Assembly (NCBI GenBank): GCA_903632075.3
Contig: CAHIKZ030000126.1
Span: 981,001-1,045,000 of the forward strand
DNA: 64,000 nt
Reading direction: 5' to 3'
DNA from: Acanthosepion pharaonis
Taxonomy: Eukaryota > Mollusca > Cephalopoda > Sepiida > Sepiidae
The notes under the pieces were generated by a model. The model saw only the letters and a list, made by a program, of their open reading frames with translations. It was not told the DNA's origin and made no database searches. A program made the translations under genes and the position numbers. Of this stretch, positions 24,710-34,183 are shown in pieces. Numbering within the stretch: the first letter of the stretch is position 1; each line of letters opens with the position of its first letter.

Positions 24710-25553
24710 ATGGATAATTTTAATACATGTTCTTCCAAATGGCCTCCAAGGCTAGACAATGAATCTGTCTGTGAACAATGGAAGAAGAGCTTACATATAT
24801 GGAGTAGGTTGACAAATCTTCCAAAAACAAAAAACAGGCTTTGGCCATTTACCTATCTTTAAGTGGAAATGCCAGAGCTACCTTTTCTGAAACACAGTGA
24901 AGATTTGGAAACAGACAGATATGGACGCTATCATCCAAAATCCGGATGAATTATTTCTGCTAGATAAAGGGAGACACCAATTTGTTGCTTTTAATAATTT
25001 GTACAATTTGAGTAGAGCAGCAGAAAAAGAAATAAAGGATTTTCTGATTGATTTTGACCACACCTACTTTAAGTTTACACAGGAAAACATGGCTCTTACA
25101 GACCCAGTAATGGCATTTTTGCTCCTTTCATCTGTAAACCTTTCTGAGAAGGATGCACACTTAATAATGTCAGCATTGAAGGAAGTGTCTTATGAAAGAG
25201 ACCATTACACTTATTTTAGCCATTCAGTTATTCCTTCAAATATTGATAAATATATCCTTCAGCCTGAGATAAAAATAGAAAGTCAGGAAACCCTTTTCAC
25301 AGATAGATTCAGACATGGATGGGATCGACCATACACTTGTGCCACCCAGGATGGTTGCACTTCAACTAGGCAGCTTCCTATACATTCACATGGCCATAAA
25401 TTATATCCTGTGGGTTATGGTGGGCAGGTTTCAAGATGTATCATATGCGACTCAAAATTTCATTGGGCATGTGAATGTCCTCATGTATACGAGAACAGTG
25501 ATGAAGGTCTGCAAAGGAATACATCAGAAATGTTCTGTTGTCCTTGTTTGTAG
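24710..25553 (+). pseudogene. gag-like pseudogene with CCHC zinc knuckle
   Basis: The likely original start is the ATG at 24710, whose frame gives LDNESVCEQWKKSLHIW and then TNLPKTK. A frameshift in the A-run at about 24823-24834 moves the reading to LSLSGNARA, and a second shift before 24897 leads into a 218-codon frame (24897-25553). That frame contains AIIQNPDELFLLDK, IKDFLIDFDHTYFKF and AFLLLSSVNL, and a zinc knuckle C-x2-C-x4-H-x4-C at residues 181-194 of that frame (CIICDSKFHWACEC, from 25437). Gag binds and packages element RNA. The frame ends in TAG at 25551. Confidence 0.8.
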
Positions 25554-25559
25554 GTCATA

Positions 25560-25862
25560 ATAATAGTACAAGGTTGTAGTTCCTGGTGAACGATGTGAAC
25601 GGTTGTGCTATTTTGGGCACAGGGTGTTAAATCACTGTCTGGTAAAGGTTGATTTTGAGATTATTTGAATTCATTAAGTGATTATGAGTGGTCTTTAATT
25701 GCAGAGCAAATCTCTTCTTCTACATTTTCTTTTGGTGATGGTGCTACAGTAGAATCGACAAAGAAATTGACTATTTCCTGTTTGATTGAAAATATGAGGT
25801 CAGAAATAACTACTGATGTTTGTGACTCCAGTTCCTTTTTCATAGAAAGGAAAATTGAAAGT
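25560..25862 (+). pseudogene. Protease-like region, decayed
   Basis: After gag, the frame through 25665 reads NSLSDYEWSLIAEQ, SSTFSFGDGATVES and EITTDVCDSSSF, which resembles the copia-type aspartic protease region that follows a zinc knuckle. The expected D-S/T-G catalytic triplet is not intact. A GCSS remnant near 25573-25584 may mark its place, with stop codons beside it. The block ends abruptly near 25855, where the internal deletion begins. Confidence 0.6.
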
Positions 25863-26430
25863 ATTAGACAAGTAAATAAATCCATAAAAAAGTAGAAACC
25901 TCAGCTGACCATACAAGATCAAGATCTGGGAGATTTAAAACAGCTAAAAATCATTACCTACAGTGATGCTTCCTTTGCTAATCTAAGTGAAGGAGGTTCC
26001 CAGGGAGGGTATGTAATATTTCTTGTAACAGCAACAACATGCCATTTTCCTGGCAGTCAAGATGTATAAAGAAAGTTGTGAAGTGCACACAAGCTGCCAA
26101 GACACTGACAATGGCTGACATGGCTGATACATGTATATACTACAGGAAGTTCCTTCTCAAATTTTGAGGATGTTGTGAATAACATCCCTGTTGTATGCAA
26201 AACAAATAATTCAGGTGTTTGCGAATCATCCAATTCTAGCACTCAGATTCTGGATAAAAGATTTAGAATTGAGATGTCTATCTTGCATGAAATGTTGATC
26301 AATAAAGAACTGTCTGATATTAAATGGGTGATCACAAGTCACTAAATAGCTGACTCACTCACCAGGCAAGGTGGTCCCTCATTCAAGATTTTTGAACATA
26401 TTATGGAGCCCAAAGAATATTTGACTTAGG
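25858..26430 (+). pseudogene. RNase H remnant of a copia-type pol
   Basis: RQVNKSIKK (25868-25894) is followed by an in-frame TAG, then, in the same frame, QDLGDLKQLKIITYSDASFA with the catalytic-type Asp at 25965-25967, and GGSQGGYVIFLV. A frameshift near 26050 leads to WQS, KKVVK and TQAAKTL, then IPVVCKTNNSG, LDKRFRIEMSILHEM, LSDIKWVITSH, a stop, and IADSLTRQGGPSFKIF. These are the ordered blocks of a Ty1/copia RNase H. The reverse-transcriptase palm and the integrase that should precede it are missing. Confidence 0.82.
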
Positions 26431-26483
26431 TCTTATAAAATTTCTTTGTTGCCTGTGTTATTATGTACTCTGCATGCCTCTGC

Positions 26484-26500
26484 AGAAATGGGAGAAGTGG
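26484..26500 (+). promoter_or_regulatory. Polypurine tract
   Basis: The purine-rich segment AGAAATGGGAGAAGTGG lies three bases upstream of the 3' LTR, where plus-strand priming is expected. Confidence 0.6.
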
Positions 26501-26503
26501 TAA

Positions 26504-26674
26504 TATTGTAGTTATTGCCCTTGTCTTTTGGTTATTGTTTCGTGCCACATGGTGGTGGCTTCTATAAAATGCTGGCAGCCATATTGAAAATATTTCATTT
26601 GTTCAGTTGTAAATATTCAGACTAAGAGGAGGATTACCTTATTGCAGATGCAATTGATTCATTAAGAATTAACA
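26504..26674 (+). repeat. 3' LTR (171 bp)
   Basis: Same length as the 5' LTR, with its first dinucleotide mutated from TG to TA, and the end ATTAACA retained. The TATAAAA box is at 26563-26569. Confidence 0.88.
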
Positions 26675-26679
26675 TTTAA

Positions 26680-27239
26680 GACTAGTTTCCATTTAACAAA
26701 AAAAAGGCCTTAAAATGTGAATGCATTTTTGGGTATATGTTTAATATTTGGGTTTTGGCAAGTCTGATTGACTTCAGATGCAAAGGTTTTAAGAATGATC
26801 ACCTGTAGTCCAAATGAAACTTACAACAATCATATTTATATTGATATGATTAATTATAGAAACCAGATATGTCATGGCATCTGTCTAATGGTTCTCATTG
26901 TGGTAATAAAATAAGTACATCTCATCTCCCCTCTTGTTTGTAACCATCCACTATAGTAAAACTTTTTCAGTGCTAAAGTTGAATTATTCAAATAAAGATT
27001 CATAAGCTTCTACTTAGAGTGGTTGCTATATTGCATTCATTAATCAATAATACTAAGTTTACTGTTACTCTATAAGCCTTTAAAAAAATTTTAGTTCAAT
27101 AACTAATAAGCTTAGGTTTATGATATTTGGTTTGTAAGATGATTTATTTTTTGTTATTTCCATGTAGTTAATCTCTTTCTTTCATTGAAACTTCTTATAT
27201 GATTTTATTGTTGCCTTTTGGCTTTCTATATAAAGACTC
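26680..27239. other. Gene-free stretch
   Basis: Nothing recognised. Confidence 0.5.
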
Positions 27240-28083
27240 ATGATTTAGTGGAAGAAGTCAGTGGGGGGAAAACTGGCTGTTCACATTCAGTGCCTCAAAA
27301 CCGAAACTAATGATATTCTACCATCACTGATTGGACACGGAACTTTCACCAATTGCAATGAATCGATGTTACCCCAGGGAGGCCCCGTGACTTTGAACAT
27401 CTATTAGGACTTAAACTTAGTCCAGACCTCAAGTGAAACACCTACATATGATCTATCATTAAAGATGCTTGAAAAATGCTTGGTTCCCTGCACCACTCCA
27501 ATCCGACTCCTCCTGCTATCTTCTACATTTACAAGAGCTAGAACAGGCCTAAAATAGAGTACTACTGCCATATATGGGCAGGAGCTGCACAGTCTTCACT
27601 TTCCACTCTCAATAGAGCCCAACAATATCTCTGCATCCTTGTGGGTAACAAATTATTTTCCACATTCCAACCCCTTTCTCAAAGACGAGATGTCACAAGC
27701 CTTTCACTGCTCTATCACTATTTCCATAGAAAGAGTTCAGATGAACTACATTCCTTAGTTCCACCAGTTCTAACCTTCATGGCTAAGACCCACCCTGCCA
27801 CACCCATTGTAGTGAACCACCTTAATTCCCTTCATATTTCTTTGGTGAGATGTAAGTTCCACTTGAGCAGCAACTTCCCATGAACCTGTGTCTTGTGGAA
27901 CTGACTCTCAAGAGGATGTTTCCCCAATCACTACAATCTTACCATGTTCTAGGTTACAGTTAACCGTTATCTTCCGCACACATCCACATAAGCTTTGCCT
28001 CTTACTCTGTATCTCTCTACCTCGTGTGCATCCTCCCCACCAGTCCTTGTACAAATTGAACACCATTGTAAAAAAAAAAAAAA
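27240..28083 (+). mobile_element. LINE 3' end (jockey/CR1-like), poly-A tailed
   Basis: It reads with frameshifts as the end of a LINE polyprotein: FEHLLGLKLSPDLK, then IEYYCHIWAGAA, LSTLNRAQQYL, and an open segment from 27641 with QPLSQRRDVTSLSLLYHYFH and SSDELHSLVPPV. It ends in an A-run at 28069-28082. It is the same domain as 14229-14890 but less A+T-rich and better preserved. The catalytic reverse-transcriptase core is absent (5' truncation). Downstream open frames around 27888-28331 are shadows. Confidence 0.8.
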
Positions 28084-28976
28084 TCCCCATTGCTTAATAA
28101 AAGGGTATAATAAGCCAGTGCTTCAGCTACTATGTGATTTCCAGTCCCATATTCTATTGCTGAGTTGTGATTATTTTTTTGTGCATTTGCTATAAATTTG
28201 AAAATACTGATTGACCAATTAGAAATCAGTCCTGGGTATGACGATAAACTACATCTGAATTCTGGGTAAGATGATGAACTACATCCAACAGCAAGCTTCT
28301 GATCAGGAGGTTTTGAAGAGTGTGGAACCACTTCTTAATTGCTGGTGTTCCCAGGTCCACCCTGACCGGGGTAGTAGCTATGGGCAAATAAATAGTTAAA
28401 CCAAAAAGGAGTCAAAACACTATGAAAGTATAAAAATATGTTTTAATACCAGCAATACATTTTTGGACAAAAATATTATTACTTGCAATACTTTTTTTGA
28501 AAAAAAAAAAAATTATTACCAGCAATACATTTTTGGAAAAAAAATTATTACCAGCAATAAAAATCTTGTCAGCATTAAATAACCCATTGAGGTTGATATG
28601 CCGTAAAACAAACCAAATCACTTAGAAATAATGTTTTGTTAAAGATTTTCATTTGAGTTAACACTCATCTTTATATCCTATATACCATTTCAATATATTC
28701 AACTAAACAATTTTTTAAGTTTTGTGTTAACAAATTTTAGTTCAATATTTAAGTCAGTATAAGAAATTTCACCATTCTATCCTAATTTTTTCTTTATTAG
28801 TTTATTTAATTCTGTGTAGATGTTTATTGGACATAATCCAACTTAAGCACAGGGCCTGAGTCATGGAGCACTTGGTGCTGAAAACCTTTTCTCTACAATA
28901 ACTATTTTTTGTTTTTCTGCCATTTTTAATACTTCTTTTTCTCTCTTTTATATCTCAGTTTCTTTTTTACTGTTTT
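28084..28976. other. Gene-free stretch with short local repeats
   Basis: At 28437-28565 the phrase ACCAGCAATA(CATTTTTGG) recurs at least three times, a small degenerate tandem array. Otherwise nothing is recognised. Confidence 0.5.
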
Positions 28977-28977
28977 C

Positions 28978-29365
28978 TTACAGTTTCCTCCTCCCTCCCT
29001 CCCTCCCTCCCCCACACACTTTCCTCCCTCCCCTCCTCCCCCACACTTTCCCCTCCTCCCTCCCCACACACTTTCCTCCCTCCCTCCCTCCCCACACACT
29101 TTTCCTCCCTCCCTCCCCCCACACACTTTCCTCCCTCCTCCCCTACCCACACTTTCCCTCCCTCCCTCCCCCCTCCCCACACCCTTTCCTCCTTCCCTCC
29201 TCCCCCTCCTTCCCTCCCTCCCCCCCACACTTTCCTCCCTCCCCTCCCCCACACTTTCCTCCCTCCCCTCCCCACACACTTTCCTCCCCTCCCTCCCCCA
29301 CACACTTTCTCCCTCCCTCCCCCCCACACTTTCCTTCCTCCCTCCCCCTCTCTCTACACACTTTT
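28978..29365. repeat. C-rich minisatellite, G-rich on the minus strand
   Basis: About 13 imperfect units of 23-48 bp, each made of CCACACACTTTCC plus a variable CCTCCC-rich stretch. The plus strand is almost pure C/T with regular CACAC islands; the minus strand has many GGG and GG runs. The long Gly/Arg/Glu-rich open frames on the minus strand (up to 158 codons) are composition artefacts that follow the repeat period. Confidence 0.95.
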
Positions 29366-29369
29366 CTTC

Positions 29370-30890
29370 ACCTTTTCTCTTTTGACTTTTCTTTAAATAC
29401 ATTTACAGTTTCAATAAATTTAAGGATTTTCTCTTGTAATTAACTTTCTGAAATAGTTTTCTTCCTGTTTAGATTTTTATTGTTCTGCCTCAGAAGCCCT
29501 TTCAATTGATAGCATCTAATATACAATATTGTGTTAAATATCAATTTGTTTTTATAAAATAATGAAAACGTCCTTTTCTCCTTTCATTTAACCATTTTGT
29601 TTATTTTCTTTTGTGCTTTCTTTTATTTTTCTAGCAACAATTTTATTACATAAATTCTAGTCGATATTATTATTACTTAAAGACTGACTTTAAAATTCTA
29701 AAAGTAAGTTTAAAAATGAAGGGAAGGAATGTTCATTTTTAAATAAATATTTTTTAAATGGTTAGAAGAAAATTAACTTTTTAAAAATAATTAAAAATAA
29801 AATATTCACCCTATTTTCTAAAGAAAATAATTTTCAATTGTTCTAAATTTGATTTCCTTGTTCGTGGCTGAAATATTTTTTCTTTTAACAGTCTTCACTT
29901 TAAAACATATTTAACATCTTTAAAAATGGAAAACTAAACAATTAAAATGGTTTTAAAAAGCAATGTTTTTTGGGGGGTTTTTATCATACTACTTCCAGCA
30001 AAACTGCCTATCATTTTCTCTGTCCACAACTGAAGAAAAAAATCCCATGTGTGTAATGCTATTGGGGACTTCATTCTCGTCACTAAATGCAATTTTATTT
30101 TACTTTTCATCTTTTTACTGTTCAGTCACAGTTTCTTCTGCTGCTTTTAAGAAAAAAAAAACATTCTACTGCTTAATTAAGATTATTGATTAAACTAGAA
30201 GTACTTGCGTGATTCTTTTAATAAAGAATTAACTCCCAACGGCTTTTCAGGCAGATATATTTTGGAAAAATTGCTTCACTATTCATGAGGTTAAGTGGAT
30301 CAGGTGAACTTTTTCTTAAGACTTGATTCACTGCAAGATTTATACCATGATTTCATTGATTGTTGGAGTTTTATTTTCATTATCATTGTTTTAACTTCAT
30401 TGCAAGAGAAGATTTTTTTTTTTTTTCTTTATTTTCACATTTTTACCTGCAAGTTTAATTTTATTTCACTTTTCCCTATTCTTTTGAATTGACCAAATTA
30501 TTTCCTTCAGTTGAAAAAAAGGTGGAAGAGGAAAAAAAAATAGTTTTTTTTGTTTTTTTTTTTATGCGTTCATTAATTACTAGAATTAAATAGAAAATGC
30601 TCTCATGTCACTTCCAAATTTTTCATTTTTATTTAATTTTAAAAAATGTAAACTCATTGATTGCAATATTCTGTATTACTCCAATTTTTGATAGTGTTAC
30701 TTTCTAAGTGTACTACATAAGGATGGGTAATGTCTGCATGTGTCTAAATTTCAACCAAATATGATTGATGAGTACATTGCTCAAGCATTGTGAAGAAAGG
30801 TTACTTTTACAAAAATATAGATTTTAAAGACTGACCTATAATGACATTAATTTCATCTAAATTTAATTGTTGCATTGTTATTTCAAAAGT
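29370..30890. other. Gene-free stretch
   Basis: A+T-rich DNA without recognised features. Confidence 0.55.
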
Positions 30891-30894
30891 TAAT

Positions 30895-31268
30895 GCTGAT
30901 CTATGTCTTATACATTATGTAGAAGCATTTGACAAGGTATATCACAAACAGCTGTTAGGTAAGCTTGATTTATTTGGGAAGGATATTAGAATAATCCAGA
31001 ACTTATACTGAAAGCAAACCACCTGCATCATTAGGATAGAAAATGCATTCAATAAATACATAAAATTAGAAAGGGTTGTAAGACAAGGATGTGTCTTCTC
31101 AATGAACTAATTCAACCTTCACTGTGAAGCAATCCTGAGAGAATTAGAAATCCTACCAGAATTCTTTATTGGTGGCCACAATCTTAACAACATTAGATAT
31201 GCAGATAACACAGTATTGATAGAAGAAATGGAAAGGAAACTACAGTACCTCTTAGATATTAAAGGAAG
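30895..31268 (+). pseudogene. RTE-like LINE reverse transcriptase fragment
   Basis: A single frame with two stop codons reads VEAFDKVYHKQLLGKLD, DIRIIQNLY, IRIENAFNKYIKLERVVRQG, FNLHCEAILRELEI and LNNIRYADNTVLIEEMERKL. These are fingers-to-palm motifs of a LINE reverse transcriptase. The second catalytic aspartate of the YADD box is changed to Asn (YADN at 31198-31209). The order and the LRYADDT-like context resemble RTE-type LINEs. The fragment is followed by an unrelated repeat and then the LINE 3' domain. Confidence 0.8.
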
Positions 31269-31289
31269 GTGAGAAGAACAAACGAGCTA

Positions 31290-31435
31290 TCAATTGTTAG
31301 AAGATATAATATATCCACCTGAAGAAGGCCGAAGCATACAATGGCCGAAACGTTGTGATAAATATGGTGACAAAGATGAGGACAATAGTCTGAATAATGT
31401 AAATAGTGTGTAGAATATATGGTTGTTAGCAAAAG
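31290..31435 (+). repeat. Foldback-family half inside a LINE
   Basis: CACCTGAAGAAGGCCGAAGC, ACAATGGCCGAAACGTTGTG, GATGAGGACAATAGTC and AATAATGTAAATAGTGTG match the right arm at 59510-59661. It lies between the RT block (ending about 31268) and the 3' block (from about 31436) of the same-strand LINE, replacing or interrupting the connecting part. Here the stem GGCC/GGCC is intact. Confidence 0.8.
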
Positions 31436-31955
31436 AAACAACCCAACATGCAAATTAAGAAACAGAAAAAATTAATTGAGAACAAAGAATATGGTGCTGA
31501 AATGTTATAAAATAATGATTCTCTTATATGACAGAGAATGCTGGACCATCTCAACTCATGGATGGAGAAGAGACTTGAGGCAAGAGAAATGTAGTTTTAC
31601 AGAAGGATGCTAAGAATACCATGGACTGAACATGTAAGCAATGACAAAGTTTTAGAGAAAATGGAAACAAAAAGAATACATACTGTGCATCAAAAAGAGA
31701 TAGTTGAAATTTCTAAGGCCTATAATAAGGAAAGAGGCCTTGGAAAATGTGACACTCACAGGATATATTGAAGTCAGGAGAGAAAGAAGAAAATAACACA
31801 TAAGCAACCTAACGAGCTTGTGTACATTGTTGGCAGAACAGTGATTAGGAAATATAGCAAAAAAGACTAACTTTAAGGTCTACATAGTACAGTAAGTTGT
31901 GAAGAACCATCATTGTCCATGTACTAAAGGAGGCATGGTACATAGCAGAAGATGT
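31436..31955 (+). mobile_element. RTE-like LINE 3' domain
   Basis: Blocks like ECWTISTHGWRRDLRQEK in mixed frames, then the equivalents of the EHVSN segment and a 3' end with GAAGAACCATCATTGTCCAT, all parallel to 23583-24218. It is probably the same insertion as 30895-31268. Many frameshifts. Confidence 0.7.
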
Positions 31956-31959
31956 CAGT

Positions 31960-32322
31960 TTTAAAAACTAAACAAAATATAGATATGGATTTAAAAGTAA
32001 GAGGGGGAATTGGTGGTCTCCTAATATTTTGTTGTTTGTCATCTCCCTGCCTGCAATGTATCACTGCATCTGTCAGTTTCTGGAATATTTTGCATATCCT
32101 TCCTTAAATAGTAGAGATGTTTCTATTAACTCAATCTTCTAATTAGTTTCTTTCTCAAAAGGCCATTGTGATTTGAAAATGGATACTCAGATGTTTTTGT
32201 AATTTTGTGGTGACATTTGCCATTTATTTACAAAAGATTTTTACTTAGATATCTCATGTTTTTTCTGATCATATTTAAGTTTTTGATAAAATTTTGTTGA
32301 CCATATTAAATAAAATTTATTC
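31960..32322. other. Gene-free stretch
   Basis: Nothing recognised. Confidence 0.45.
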
Positions 32323-32324
32323 AA

Positions 32325-32640
32325 TGTTTTTTATGCCTTCATTTATGTCTCTACAACTTCCTATCCTTTGGAGCACAAAGCAAGTTTTCTTCCCTTACTA
32401 CACCTCCCACTTCCTGTTCTGTATTCACTGCTGTATTGAAGGATCAATATTACACAGCAGTTCAGCAATCTTGAGTTTATTTCCAATTAAAGTTTTCTGT
32501 TTCTTAATAATTTGTTCAGTTTTTGAAAGACAACTTTTGCTATTCCAATCCACCTTTAGTTTTCCATGTCAAATTTTCTGTCATCTTCCCAGATAGTAAC
32601 ATTTATATACTTGCTTGATTTTGATATGTCTAGTTTGTTG
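32325..32640 (-). mobile_element. RTE-like LINE 3' domain fragment
   Basis: On the minus strand the order GATTGGAATAGCAAAAG, AAACTGAACAAATTATTAAG, AAACAGAAAACTTTAATTGG, CTGAACTGCTGTGTAATATT parallels 23640-23745. The 3' end is truncated near 32325. The apparent open frame on the plus strand is antisense. Confidence 0.65.
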
Positions 32641-32644
32641 CATA

Positions 32645-34149
32645 TATCTTGATAATATATCTTTGTGTTTTCCATACTACCAAAAATAAAAGGTTTGGAA
32701 GGAAATGCCCTACAATACTAGAAAGAGTAATAACAGTAGATTTGAAGTCTAATTTCCTGAAAAACTCTTTTAATAGAAAGATTTTATGAATTGCAACTAA
32801 CAATAACACTAACCATTTGTTCAATGAATGCAAAATATTTCCCATATGGAAATGGCTAATTTCATTATAATCATTACCATTGCAATTGAAGATTAGTCCT
32901 TTTTTCATGCTTTCCCTTACGATCTTGTCTGTAGTCTTCTTTTTTGTCATTGTTTTCTGTCTCTTTATCAATTTCATTATCCAATCAGAAACCATTAATG
33001 CTTGAGCTTAAAAATTTTTGCCATTTTAAAAAAAAATGTCTAGTTGTAAAGTATCAGACTAATGTTTTGTATTTTGAGTGAATTTTGCAGTTAATTGTGT
33101 AAACAAGTTTAGTATTAAGTGCACCTTAAAATAAGGAATATCTATTTGGGATTTTATAACAATTCACTTTTTCTTTGTTAGTTTCTGACACTATAGTAAA
33201 TTTAGTTTATTTTTAACATATTTATTCTAAAACCAGGAAATTGTGATCTGAAAAGTTCTTTAGACAAAAATGAATTTTCTAAGTACAAGAGGTGTGTCCA
33301 TCATTCTTTAAACTGTTGATTGATTCACTTTGTATTTTTTAAGATACTTCTAGTGTCTGAGTCAAATAATTAATGTAATTTTCTATTGTATAAGGGGTGT
33401 TGAAAAGTTCTTACTTCCAGCTTTTTCCCAAAATTCAACCAAATGATATTTTTTTTTCAATCCCTTTTCGGTTATGCCAAGAACCTTTCAGTAACCTCTT
33501 GTGTATGTGACTAGGTAATTGAGAAAGTATTTGGTAAATATGAATTTGGTTTAAAATGTAATTTTTCTTTAAAATATTAACAATTAGAGAATAGTTTCAT
33601 GATTACGACAAGCCAGCTATAAAGTACCATTTGAATTACTCTCCTTGAAACACCTCATGATGAATGAAGAAACAGGTATTAGGAGATTGGAAATTTTTTT
33701 ATTCTTAGTGAATGTGGATCTTGCATATCTTATATAGGTCTTAAAAGAAAAATGCCTACCTTTTTTAAGACTAGTTTATCTCCTGTAAAGCCACACTTTC
33801 CCAAGTTTAATAAACATGGTTGGTAACAACCCTATCAAAAAAATGTTAGGGAGGTAAATTCTACAGTTAATGCTTTTGTGTGTCAAGGAAAGTTAACTGT
33901 GTTGCTCAGAGAAGCAGAGGAGAAAGAAAACAAAACAGTGGCTGGAATGGTGATTATTGGAAGAAAAGGAAGATTATACAAAGTAATTACACTTAAAACA
34001 TATTGCTGAAGAAAAAAAGAAAACTAATGTCTTTCATTTTCCATTGTAATTACATCTCTCCTTGGAAAACAGCCAAATAAGGTATTGGGGAAATAGGTAA
34101 TTTTTAGATGACATTCTTGAGGAAAAAGATAAAATTTATGTCACTTTCA

Positions 34150-34183
<34 letters not shown>

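Larger units (their letters stand above)
24427..26674 (+). mobile_element. Ty1/copia-like LTR retrotransposon, internally deleted
   Basis: A complete but shrunken element of about 2.25 kb: 5' LTR, primer-binding site, gag with zinc knuckle, protease-like region, RNase H, polypurine tract and 3' LTR. Flanking pentamers GTTAA (24422-24426) and TTTAA (26675-26679) differ at one base and fit a 5-bp target duplication. Integrase and most of the reverse transcriptase are absent, and gag and RNase H carry frameshifts and stops, so it is non-functional. The two 171-bp LTRs differ at about 18 positions by eye (roughly 10%), so the insertion is old. Superfamily assignment rests on the copia-type RNase H (YSDAS, GGSQGGY, KRFRIEMS, ADSLTRQG). 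Confidence 0.85.

Noticed and set aside
28926..29402. 158- and 120-codon Gly/Arg/Glu-rich open frames on the minus strand
   Set aside because: They follow the minisatellite unit exactly and exist in several frames at once.
31198..31209. Active LINE reverse transcriptase
   Set aside because: YADD reads YADN, and the frame has stops and is interrupted by another repeat.
32294..32596. 100-codon plus-strand open frame
   Set aside because: Antisense to a minus-strand LINE fragment.
33396..33450. GGGGTGTTGAAAAGTTC, similar to GGGATGCTGAAAAGTTT at 50252, as a transposon end
   Set aside because: No matching inverted end was found near either site, so no element can be delimited.
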